This document shows positions 38,609 through 50,369 of a stretch of 64,000 bases of DNA, piece after piece. This DNA comes from Geodermatophilus telluris. GTDB taxonomy: Bacteria; Actinomycetota; Actinomycetes; Mycobacteriales; Geodermatophilaceae. A program made the position numbers and the translations under genes. Position 1 is the stretch's first letter. Each line of letters starts with the position of its first letter. Under the pieces are notes generated by a model that saw nothing but the letters and a program-made list of their open reading frames with translations, was not told the DNA's origin and made no database searches. The stretch is taken from positions 806,001-870,000 of the forward strand of contig NZ_FMZF01000001.1 of assembly GCF_900102745.1 (NCBI RefSeq), read 5' to 3'.

Positions 38609-40120
38609 GTGGAGCAGATCGGGGAGGACGCGCCGCCGTGCGACGGCGGTCTGCTCGACCTGCTCGTCGCGGGTGCGCCGGAGGTGCAGCGCTTGCCGGT
38701 GGCGTTGCTGTCGCGGGAGCAGAAGGCCGCCGAGCTGGCGCGGGTGCAGGCGCGCAAGGCGATGGACGCCGCGTACGAGGCCGAGCTGGTCCTCGGGCTG
38801 GCCGACGACAGTCCCGACGACCTCGACCCACCGCCCGGGACACCGGGGGCGCGACGGGGGTCGTGGGCGCCGGACCCCGAGCTTCCGGGTGTCTCGGAGT
38901 TCTTCACCGCCGAGCTGGCGGTGGTGCTCAACTGCGGCCGCCGGTCAGCGTCGCTGCTCGCGCACCGGGCCTGGGTCTACCGGGAGTCGCTGCCCGCGAC
39001 CTGGGCGGCGCTCGCTTCGGGGCTGCTGGACGAGGCGCGGGTGAAGGTGCTCGTCGACGTGCTGCAGCACACCGACCCGATCGTGGCCCGCGAGGTCGAG
39101 GCCCGGCTGATCGGGCAGGCCGCGGGCTGGACCACCCACACCTTGCGCAAGCGCGCCGTCGCGGCGCTGCTGGCGGTCGATGCCGACGCGGTCGATGCCC
39201 GACGCAAGGACGCCGAGCGGCAGGCCGACGTGCGGGTCTATCCCTCCCCGCGGGAGGGCATGTCCACGCTGGCCGCGGACCTGCCGGCGCCGGTGGCGGC
39301 GGCCTGCGTCGACCTGGTCGACCAATTGGCCGTGCTCCTGAAGAAGGAGGGCGACGAGCGGCCCATCGGGCAGCTGCGTGCGGCGGTGCTGGCGGATCTG
39401 ATCCAGCGGCCGTGGGACACCAGCCGTCCGGCGGTGACCGCGCACCTGCAGCTGATCGCCAGCCTCGAGGCGCTGCGCGGGGAGTCGGCCGAGGCGGGCG
39501 AGGTCAACGGGCTGCCGATCACCATCGGCCATCTCCGCGAGCTGCTGCGCGCACTCGACACCCTCGGCCTGCGCACCCCGGAGGGTGGGTCGGTGACGCT
39601 GGCGCTCACCGAGGACGACGGCGCGCTGCGCGCCACCAGCACCCTCGACCAGCTCCGCCGCCTCGCCCGCCGCGGCTGCCCGGAGCACCCGGACGACGGG
39701 TGCGGGTGTGCGGTGCTCGACCGGCCCGCGCCGGTCGATCGGTACGACCCGAGTGCGGCGCAGCAGACCTTCGTGCACACCCGCGACCGCACCTGCCGCT
39801 TCCCCGGCTGCGGCCAACGCGTGGGGTGGGCCGACGCCGACCACGTCATCCCGCACGCACACGGCGGCGCCACCGACTGCGCGAACCTGTGCTGCCTGTG
39901 CCGCAGCCACCACCGCCTCAAGACCTTCGCCCGCGGCTGGCGGTTCGAGATGAGCGCCGACGGGGTGCTCACCGTGACCACCCCGTCCGGGATCACCCGC
40001 ACGACCAGGCCACCGGGGATGCGACCACCACCAGGCGCCGCCACCACGGAGCGAGCGGACGACACGGGTCCACCACCGGAGGAGCCGGCCGAGCCCGACG
40101 AGGACCTGCCGCCCTTCTGA
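38609..40120 (+). CDS. DUF222 / HNH endonuclease domain protein
   Basis: A 503-residue member of a family present in many copies in actinobacteria. The N-terminal and middle part is DUF222 (helical; SLLAHRAWVYRESLPATWAAL). The C-terminal HNH nuclease motif is intact: CRFPGCGQRVGWADADHVIP with HAHGG, then NLCCLCRSHHRLK, including the two Cys pairs that bind zinc. The tail is Pro/Glu-rich. GTG at 38609 with a leaderless -10. The biological role of this family is unsettled; proposals include mobile or defence nucleases. It follows the tRNA-Gly by 570 bp. Confidence 0.9.
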   Translation: MEQIGEDAPPCDGGLLDLLVAGAPEVQRLPVALLSREQKAAELARVQARKAMDAAYEAELVLGLADDSPDDLDPPPGTPGARRGSWAPDPELPGVSEFFTAELAVVLNCGRRSASLLAHRAWVYRESLPATWAALASGLLDEARVKVLVDVLQHTDPIVAREVEARLIGQAAGWTTHTLRKRAVAALLAVDADAVDARRKDAERQADVRVYPSPREGMSTLAADLPAPVAAACVDLVDQLAVLLKKEGDERPIGQLRAAVLADLIQRPWDTSRPAVTAHLQLIASLEALRGESAEAGEVNGLPITIGHLRELLRALDTLGLRTPEGGSVTLALTEDDGALRATSTLDQLRRLARRGCPEHPDDGCGCAVLDRPAPVDRYDPSAAQQTFVHTRDRTCRFPGCGQRVGWADADHVIPHAHGGATDCANLCCLCRSHHRLKTFARGWRFEMSADGVLTVTTPSGITRTTRPPGMRPPPGAATTERADDTGPPPEEPAEPDEDLPPF

Positions 40121-40208
40121 CACCCGGCGCGCCGGCAGGGCCATCCGCGACCACCAGAAACGCTCGTGGGCACCCGACAACCCGGTTGTCGGTCCCGGGC
40201 GCGACTGC

Positions 40209-40214
40209 GAGGGT
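40209..40214 (+). promoter_or_regulatory. Leaderless -10 box of the TOPRIM gene
   Basis: GAGGGT, six bases (CGCCGC), then GTG at 40221; a weak match. Confidence 0.35.
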
Positions 40215-40220
40215 CGCCGC

Positions 40221-40919
40221 GTGCCCGAACCCGGACCGCTGGTCTCGGCCCTGCGGACCTGGGCGGCGCGCGGCGTCGGGGACGAGGAGGCCGCGGCGTC
40301 CGCCCGGCGGCTGTGCGCGGCGGCCGGCACCCACACCGTGGTGCTCGTCGAGGGGCTGAGCGACCACGAGGCCGTGGTGGCGGTCGCGGCGGCGCAGGGG
40401 CGCAACCTGGCCGCGGAGGGCGTGTGCGTCGTCCCGATGGGCGGGGCCACCAACGTCCGCCGCCACCTGGCCGTCCTCGGGCCCCGCGGGCTCGACGTCC
40501 GCGTCGCGGGCCTCTACGACGCCGCGGAGGAACCCGTCGTCCGCGCGGCACTGGCCCGACACGGGTCGGGGCCGGAAGCCCCGGCCTCCCGGGCGGACCT
40601 GGCACGACGCGGCTTCTTCGCGTGCGTCGCCGACCTCGAGGACGAGCTGATCCGGGCGGTGGGCACGGCGGGCGTCGAGGCGGTGGTCCGGGAGCAGGGC
40701 GAGTCGCGCGGGCTGGCCACGCTCCGGCACCAGCCCGCCCACCGGGGACGTCCTCCGGAGCAGCAGCTGCACCGGTTCCTCGGCACCACCAGCGGCCGCA
40801 AGGCCCGCTACGCGCGGGCGCTCGCCGAGCGGCTCGACCCGTCGGCGACGCCCGCCCCGCTGGAGGGGCTGCTGGCCGCGACCCGGCTCGGCGCACTGCC
40901 GGCACTCTCTCCAGCGTGA
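40221..40919 (+). CDS. Stand-alone OLD-type TOPRIM domain protein
   Basis: A 232-residue protein with a TOPRIM fold: the first acidic residue lies in VVLVEGLSDHEAVVAVAA and the later acidic cluster in RVAGLYDAAEE, as in OLD-family nucleases. The C-terminal part (HRFLGTTSGRKARYARALAE) also matches actinobacterial proteins annotated as ATP-dependent endonucleases, but there is no ABC ATPase domain in this protein or beside it. Nuclease activity is therefore a guess. GTG start at 40221. It lies 100 bp after the HNH gene and may belong with it. Confidence 0.75.
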   Translation: MPEPGPLVSALRTWAARGVGDEEAAASARRLCAAAGTHTVVLVEGLSDHEAVVAVAAAQGRNLAAEGVCVVPMGGATNVRRHLAVLGPRGLDVRVAGLYDAAEEPVVRAALARHGSGPEAPASRADLARRGFFACVADLEDELIRAVGTAGVEAVVREQGESRGLATLRHQPAHRGRPPEQQLHRFLGTTSGRKARYARALAERLDPSATPAPLEGLLAATRLGALPALSPA

Positions 40920-41039
40920 GCCCACCGCGGCGCAGCGCGCCCGCCCGCTCGTGGACACCGGGTCGACCGCCGGCGCCCCCGGGACCCGTCGCAGCCGCCG
41001 CGACCGATGAGTCCGCCGCCGGGCGCCGGTCGAGAGGGC

Positions 41040-41303
41040 ATGAGCGCGGCGGAGGTCGTGGCCGTGCCGGCGGTCGACGACGGCCCGGCCTGGGCGCGGG
41101 TGGCCCTGCTGGTCACCCGGGGACGCGCCGTCGTCGTCACCGTCGACCCGCAGGCGTCCGTCGACCTGGCCACCGTCGACCTGCTGGCCCGGCTGGTCCT
41201 CGCCGCCCGCCGCTCCGGCGGGTGCCTCGTGGTCGACCCGCCGCACCCGGGTCTGCGGCGGGCCGCCGCCCTCCTCGGTCTGCGCGAGGCCCTCGGCCTC
41301 TGA
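41040..41303 (+). CDS. STAS-like small protein (anti-sigma antagonist type)
   Basis: An 87-residue protein resembling a STAS domain: VTVDPQASVDLATVDLLARL and GGCLVVDPPHPGLRRAAALLGL follow the strand-helix pattern with the small residues usual near the phosphorylation loop, though the canonical serine is not obvious. STAS proteins bind anti-sigma kinases such as RsbW. ATG at 41040 with CGAGAGGGC upstream; a GTG further up is possible. It converges on argG, eight bp away. It might partner with an RsbW-type kinase elsewhere. Confidence 0.65.
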   Translation: MSAAEVVAVPAVDDGPAWARVALLVTRGRAVVVTVDPQASVDLATVDLLARLVLAARRSGGCLVVDPPHPGLRRAAALLGLREALGL

Positions 41304-41310
41304 GGGCGGC

Positions 41311-43627
<2,317 letters not shown>

Positions 43628-43634
43628 GCCGGCG

Positions 43635-43640
43635 ACCCTA
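43635..43640 (-). promoter_or_regulatory. Leaderless -10 box of the sulfurtransferase gene
   Basis: TAGGGT, seven bases, GTG on the minus strand, in a 39-bp divergent promoter region shared with the methyltransferase gene. Confidence 0.55.
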
Positions 43641-43666
43641 CGGGCGCCGTCTGCGAGCCTGGCCGC

Positions 43667-44485
43667 GTGCTGCTCTCCCCCGCCGACGAGGCCGGCCTGG
43701 TGGCGCGGCTGCGCGCGGCCGGCTGCGTCTTCGCCGAGGACGAGGCCCGGCTGCTCGCCGGTGCCGCGGCCGACGCCGCCGACCTCGACGCGCTGGCCGG
43801 ACGCCGGGCCGCCGGGTCCCCGCTGGAGCACCTGCTCGGCGCCGTCGAGTTCTGCGGGCTGCGGATCGCCGTCGGCCCGGGCGTCTTCGTCCCCCGCCAG
43901 CGCACGGCGGCGCTCGTCGCGCGCGCGGCGGAGGTGGCGCGGGCCGTCGCCGCCCGGACCGGACGGCGACCGGTCGCGGTCGACCTGTGCTGCGGCTCCG
44001 GCGCGGTCGGGCTGGCACTGGCCACCGCCGTGCGCCTGCACGAGCTGCACGCCGCCGACGTCGACCCCGCCGCGCTGCCCTACGCGCGGCGCAACCTCGG
44101 CCCGGTCGGCGGCCAGGTGCACGGCGGCGACCTCTACGGCGCCCTGCCGCCGCGGCTGCGCGGCCGGGTCGACGTCCTCGTCGTCAACGCGCCCTACGTG
44201 CCCACCGCCGCGCTGGACCTCCTGCCGCCGGAGGCCCGGCTGCACGAGCCGCGCACCGCGCTCGACGGGGGTCCCGACGGACTGGACGTGCACCGCCGGG
44301 TGCTCGCCGGCGCGCCGGCCTGGCTCGCCCCCGGGGGCGGCCTGCTGGTCGAGGTGGGCGCAGCCCAGGCGCCGGCGCTGGCGGCGGCCGCCGGCGCGGC
44401 CGGGCTGGACGTCCGGACCGACACCGACCCCGACGACGGGACCACCGTCGTCACGGCCACTCCCACCTGCGGATCGGCCGTCTGA
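43667..44485 (+). CDS. PrmC-related protein N5-glutamine methyltransferase-like
   Basis: A 272-residue class I methyltransferase of the HemK/PrmC group. It has an N-terminal helical part, a SAM-binding motif VDLCCGSGAVGLALA, and NAPYVPT in place of the canonical NPPY catalytic tetrad; this NAPY form is typical of the actinobacterial PrmC-related paralogues. The true target is not known and a separate prmC normally exists. GTG at 43667 is in-frame and near the end of the conserved region; a weak GAGCCT lies six bases upstream. Confidence 0.85.
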   Translation: MLLSPADEAGLVARLRAAGCVFAEDEARLLAGAAADAADLDALAGRRAAGSPLEHLLGAVEFCGLRIAVGPGVFVPRQRTAALVARAAEVARAVAARTGRRPVAVDLCCGSGAVGLALATAVRLHELHAADVDPAALPYARRNLGPVGGQVHGGDLYGALPPRLRGRVDVLVVNAPYVPTAALDLLPPEARLHEPRTALDGGPDGLDVHRRVLAGAPAWLAPGGGLLVEVGAAQAPALAAAAGAAGLDVRTDTDPDDGTTVVTATPTCGSAV

Positions 44486-44497
44486 GTTCCGCTTTCC

Positions 44498-44511
44498 GGG
44501 TCCTTGGTCCC
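44498..44511. promoter_or_regulatory. Putative DevR (DosR) box of uspA-devS
   Basis: GGGTCCTTGGTCCC resembles the DevR/OsdR core GGGAC-N4-GTCCC. Its centre is 42.5 bp before the inferred uspA transcription start at 44547, the standard position for a DevR-type activator next to the -35 element. Confidence 0.6.
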
Positions 44512-44534
44512 TGTCCGAACGGGCAGGTGGACGC

Positions 44535-44540
44535 GAGGAT
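44535..44540 (+). promoter_or_regulatory. Leaderless -10 box of uspA
   Basis: GAGGAT, six bases (CGTCAC), ATG at 44547. No good -35, as expected of an activator-dependent promoter. Confidence 0.55.
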
Positions 44541-44546
44541 CGTCAC

Positions 44547-46708
<2,162 letters not shown>

Positions 46709-46712
46709 CCGC

Positions 46713-47357
46713 TCAGCCGGGCCGGTGCCCGCGCAGCTCGGTGGCCAGGATGGCGGCCTGGGTGCGCCGCTCCAGGCCCAGCTTGGCCAGCAGGTGGCTG
46801 GTGTAGTTCTTCACCGTCTTCTCCGCCAGGCCCATCCGCTCGCCGATCTGCCGGTTGGTCAGGCCCTCGCCGATGAGCGCCAGCACGCTGCGCTCCTGCT
46901 CGGTGAGCACCGCCAGCCGCCGCGAGACCTCGCCGTCGGCGCGGGGTCGCCGGCCCGGGCCGTTGGTCAGCGTGCCGCCGGACGCGACGGTGTGCACCGC
47001 CGAGACCAGGTCCGCGCCGCGCACCTGCTTGACCACGTACCCGGCCGCGCCCGCGGCGAGGGCGGCGGCGATGGCGTCCTCGTCGGCGTAGCTGGACAGC
47101 ACCAGGCAGCGCACCGCGGGCAGCCGCTCGCGCAGCAGGCGGACGAGGTCGGCGCCGTCGCCGTCGGGCAGCCGCATGTCCACGACGGCGACGTCGGGCC
47201 GGACGGCGGGACCGCGCGCGAGCGCCTCGGCGACGCTGCCCGCCTCCCCCACCACCACCAGCCCGGGGTCGTCCTCGAGCACCTCGGCGACACCGCGACG
47301 GACGACCTCGTGGTCGTCGATCAGGAACACCCGGACGGGGGACGAGGTGGCGGACAC
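46713..47357 (-). CDS. devR: DevR/DosR-type response regulator
   Basis: A 214-residue NarL-family activator. The receiver has acidic pocket DDHE and phospho-Asp in VAVVDMRLPDGDG; the LuxR-type DNA-binding helix reads EGLTNRQIGERMGLAEKTVKNY and ends LLAKLGLERRTQAAI, almost as in mycobacterial DosR. GTG at 47357 has GGGGAGG six bases upstream. Head-to-head in 3' ends with devS, not in one operon. A GCTGTG-GTGA-CACAGC palindrome (47380-47395) sits in its leader and could be a self-regulation site. Confidence 0.92.
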   Translation of the reverse strand: MSATSSPVRVFLIDDHEVVRRGVAEVLEDDPGLVVVGEAGSVAEALARGPAVRPDVAVVDMRLPDGDGADLVRLLRERLPAVRCLVLSSYADEDAIAAALAAGAAGYVVKQVRGADLVSAVHTVASGGTLTNGPGRRPRADGEVSRRLAVLTEQERSVLALIGEGLTNRQIGERMGLAEKTVKNYTSHLLAKLGLERRTQAAILATELRGHRPG

Positions 47358-47424
47358 GGGCGGCCTCCCCTGCACGGCGGCTGTGGTGACACAGCGTAGT
47401 GCCGGATCGGCTCCGACGGCGCGT

Positions 47425-48453
47425 TCAGGCGGGCAGCAGTAGCGCTGCGTACAAGGTCAGTCCCGGACCGAAGGCCATCGCGACGACCGGGCCGTCGACG
47501 TCGGCCAGCTCCTGCAGCACCAGCAGGACGGTGGCCGACGAGCAGTTGCCGTGCTCGGCCAGCACCCGCCGGGAGGCGCCCATCTGCTGCTCGCTCAGCC
47601 CGAGCTCGTCGCGGACGACGTCGAGGATCCGCGGGCCGCCGGGGTGCACCGCCCAGCCGGCCACGTCCTCCACCCGCAGGCCGGCGCCGTCCAGCAGCTC
47701 GGCGACCACGTCGCCGACGTGCCGCGACAGCACGTCGGGCACCCGCGGCGACAGGCCCATCCGGAAGCCCAGGTCGGTGACGTCCCAGGTCATGTGGTCG
47801 GCGGTGGAGGGGTCGGTCCGCGCGACCACCCCGGCCAGCCGCCGCCCGCGGCCGGCGCCGGGCTCGACGACGACGGCGGCCGCGGCGTCGGAGAACAGCG
47901 CGTGCGCGACCACCTGGTCCAGCTCCCGCCGGGCCGGCTGCACGTGCAGGCTGGTCAGCTCGCAGCACAGCAGCACCGCGGGGCGGGAGCGGGCCGTGAC
48001 GAAGTCGCCGACGGCGGCCAGCCCCGGGACCGCCGCGTAGCAGCCCATGTGGCCGACGAGCAGCCGCTGCAGGCCCGGCGGCATGCCGAGGTCGCTGGCC
48101 AGCCGGATGTCCAGGCCGGGGGTGGCGTAGCCGGTGCAGGTGGCCACCGCGAACAGGCCGACGTCGCCCGGCGCCAGGCCGGCGTCGTCCAGCGCACCGG
48201 CGACCGCCTGCTTGCCCAGGGGCAGCGCCTCCTGGACGTAGCGGGCCATCCGCGCGCCGGTGCTCCACCGGCTGAGGTCCTCGTCGACGGGGTTGGCGAC
48301 GGCGTGCCGGCTGCGCACCCCGGAGCCGTCCCAGATCCGGCGGGCCGCCCGCACGCCCGCGTAGTGCCGGGCGAAGAAGCCCTCCCAGGCGGCGTCCTGG
48401 TCCAGGGACGCGGGGAGCGCGGCGCCGGCGCCGGTGAGCACCGCGGTGCTCAC
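47425..48453 (-). CDS. Type III polyketide synthase (chalcone synthase family)
   Basis: A 342-residue homodimeric ketosynthase that extends an acyl-CoA starter with malonyl-CoA. The triad is Cys138 (VGHMGCYAA), His270 (WAVHPGGPRIL) and Asn303 (EHGNCSSATV). Substrate and product are unknown; related actinobacterial enzymes make alkylresorcinols, pyrones or naphthalenes. GTG at 48453. Lies after a methyltransferase (40-bp gap) and a DUF3140 gene on the same strand, so the methyltransferase may tailor its product. Confidence 0.92.
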   Translation of the reverse strand: MSTAVLTGAGAALPASLDQDAAWEGFFARHYAGVRAARRIWDGSGVRSRHAVANPVDEDLSRWSTGARMARYVQEALPLGKQAVAGALDDAGLAPGDVGLFAVATCTGYATPGLDIRLASDLGMPPGLQRLLVGHMGCYAAVPGLAAVGDFVTARSRPAVLLCCELTSLHVQPARRELDQVVAHALFSDAAAAVVVEPGAGRGRRLAGVVARTDPSTADHMTWDVTDLGFRMGLSPRVPDVLSRHVGDVVAELLDGAGLRVEDVAGWAVHPGGPRILDVVRDELGLSEQQMGASRRVLAEHGNCSSATVLLVLQELADVDGPVVAMAFGPGLTLYAALLLPA

Positions 48454-48493
48454 CGGCGCTGCCCCGGGGCCGACGTGCTGGTCAGCAGCGAGG

Positions 48494-49255
48494 TCATGCC
48501 CCGACCGTACGTGCGGCCCCGGTGGCGCGCTCCCGCGGTTCCCCGTCCTCCCGCTTGCGCCCGTAGCCGGCGAAGAGCACCGCCGTCGTCGGGAGCTCCC
48601 GCATGCGCACCACCGCGCGCCGGCCGCGCCGCCAGGCCAGCACGTCGCGCAGCGACGGGCGCAGGCCCACCAGCCGGAGGTCCAGGCCCAGCCGGTCGGC
48701 CGCGGCCAGCAGCCGCCGCCGGTCGACGAACAGCGCGGGGTCGTGGATCCCCGGTGGCGGGCCGCCCGGCAGCCGCTCGGCGATCCGGACGGCGATCAGC
48801 CCCGCCAGCCGGGTGGCGGCGATGGCGTCGACGACCAGCGTGCCGCCGGGCCGCAGCACCCGGGCGGCCTCGGCCAGCACAGCGACGTCGTCGTCCACGT
48901 GCTCGAGCACCTCCCCGGCCACCACCACGTCGGCGCACCCGTCGCGCAGCGGCACGGCCAGCACCGAGCCGCGGACGGCGAGCACCCCGTGCCGCGCGGC
49001 CACCGCGAGCCCGGGCCCGTTGAGGTCGACGCCCACGTGCCGGTAGCCCAGCCGCGCGGCGTGCGGCGCCATCAGCCCGCCGCCGCAGGCGAGGTCGACC
49101 AGCAGCGCGCCCGGCCCGGCGGCCGGCGGGACGTGCCCGGCGCGCGAGGCGGCCAGCCAGTGCAGCATCGCGAAGCCGCCGGACGCCTCCCACCACTGGT
49201 CGGCGAGGGCGTCGTACTGCGCCGGGTCGTTGCGGCGCGGGTCGTCGAGGCGCAC
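48494..49255 (-). CDS. SAM-dependent methyltransferase (UbiG/UbiE-like)
   Basis: A 253-residue class I methyltransferase: motif I LLVDLACGGGLMAPHAARLG, motif II region DVVVAGEVLEHVDDD and LRPGGTLVVDAIA. The family includes 3-demethylubiquinone O-methyltransferases, but its position before a type III polyketide synthase suggests a polyketide phenol or pyrone substrate. GTG at 49255; only eight bp separate it from the DUF3140 stop codon, indicating one operon. Confidence 0.87.
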   Translation of the reverse strand: MRLDDPRRNDPAQYDALADQWWEASGGFAMLHWLAASRAGHVPPAAGPGALLVDLACGGGLMAPHAARLGYRHVGVDLNGPGLAVAARHGVLAVRGSVLAVPLRDGCADVVVAGEVLEHVDDDVAVLAEAARVLRPGGTLVVDAIAATRLAGLIAVRIAERLPGGPPPGIHDPALFVDRRRLLAAADRLGLDLRLVGLRPSLRDVLAWRRGRRAVVRMRELPTTAVLFAGYGRKREDGEPRERATGAARTVGA

Positions 49256-49263
49256 GCGGCGGA

Positions 49264-49605
49264 CTACTTCTTCAGCGGGTCGTGGCCCCAGTTCATCAGC
49301 GAGTACCGCCACCGGGAGTCCTCGACGTCCTCCTTCGCCGGCTCCTGCGCGAGGTGCCGCTTCACGTAGCCGTGCACCTTCTTCATGTGGGCGTAGTCCT
49401 CGTCGGTGAGGTCGCCCTTCTCCTTCCGCAGGATCTCGACGATCCGGCGCCCGGACTCGTGCCCGGTGGACTCCCCCGAGCCACCGCTCTTCTGGCCGAC
49501 CGACTGCGACTCGTCGCTGTCCAGCCACCTCTGCAGCTCCGCGGCGCTCATGTTGACCGCCTCGTCGAAGTCCTTCGTGATCGTGTCCCGGTCGTCGTCG
49601 GCCAC
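49264..49605 (-). CDS. DUF3140 protein
   Basis: A 113-residue hydrophilic protein of unknown function that matches DUF3140: an N-terminal AELQRWLDSDESQSVGQKS, central GRRIVEILRKEKGDLTDEDY and C-terminal MKKVHGYVKRHLAQEP, ending SLMNWGHDPLKK. The lysine/arginine-rich helices suggest DNA or nucleic-acid binding, as guessed for the family. GTG at 49605 has GAGGAGG six bases upstream. It is the first gene of the methyltransferase-PKS operon, likely by chance, since the family is widely scattered. Confidence 0.85.
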   Translation of the reverse strand: MADDDRDTITKDFDEAVNMSAAELQRWLDSDESQSVGQKSGGSGESTGHESGRRIVEILRKEKGDLTDEDYAHMKKVHGYVKRHLAQEPAKEDVEDSRWRYSLMNWGHDPLKK

Positions 49606-49699
49606 GGTGCCTCCTCGGTCGCGTGCTGACGCCGGTACCGCGCCGCCGACCTCGGGAAACGGGTGTCGGGCCACGAGGCCGCCGGGTACCGGGTCCGGC

Positions 49700-50335
49700 G
49701 TGGGCGGGGAGGGGCCGGGCGCCGAGGACGGCACGCCGCCGCGCGTCCGCTCCCGGGCGGCCGCCCTGCGCAGCGCCCGGGCGCGCGGCGAGACCCTCGA
49801 CCAGCTGCTCGACCGCAACCTCGCCGAGCTGCTGCAGGAGCTGCGGGTGGCGATCACCGGAGTGCAGGTGCTGTTCGCCTTCCTGCTCGGCCTCGCCTTC
49901 ACCCAGCGGTTCACCGAGCTCGACGCCTTCGCGCTGACCGTCTACACGGTGACCCTGCTGGCGACGGCGCTGGCCACGGTGGTGCTCATCGCGCCGGTCT
50001 CCTTCCACCGGCTGGTGTTCCGGCGGCGGCAGAAGGCGGCGCTGATCGCGATGGCCGACCGGATGCTGGTGGTCGGCCTGGCGCTGCTGGTGCTGGCCAT
50101 CAGCAGCGGCGTGCTGCTGGTGCTCGACGTCGTCCTGGGGCGCGGTCCGGGCCTGCTCGGCAGCGCGCTGGTGCTCCTCGTCGCCGTCGGCCTCTGGTAC
50201 GGGCTGCCCGTCCGGGCCCGGCGCGCCGGCAACGGGTACGGCGACGAGGAGGGCGACGAGGAGGGCACCGAGGAGGGCACCGAGGAGGGCACCGACCCCG
50301 GACCCGCCGGTGGGGGCGACCGGCCCGCAGGATGA
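49700..50335 (+). CDS. DUF6328 membrane protein
   Basis: A 211-residue membrane protein. An N-terminal helix (ETLDQLLDRNLAELLQELRVA) precedes four transmembrane segments (VQVLFAFLLGLAFTQRF, VYTVTLLATALATVVLIAPV, and two later). This matches DUF6328. The C-terminus is an acidic tail with direct repeats of EEGTEEGT. The GTG at 49700 is the first reasonable start in frame; an internal GTG near residue 20 is possible. Divergent from the DUF3140 operon. Confidence 0.8.
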   Translation: MGGEGPGAEDGTPPRVRSRAAALRSARARGETLDQLLDRNLAELLQELRVAITGVQVLFAFLLGLAFTQRFTELDAFALTVYTVTLLATALATVVLIAPVSFHRLVFRRRQKAALIAMADRMLVVGLALLVLAISSGVLLVLDVVLGRGPGLLGSALVLLVAVGLWYGLPVRARRAGNGYGDEEGDEEGTEEGTEEGTDPGPAGGGDRPAG

Positions 50336-50369
50336 GGGCCCGCACCCCCGCCCCTCCCGGAGGTCGTCC

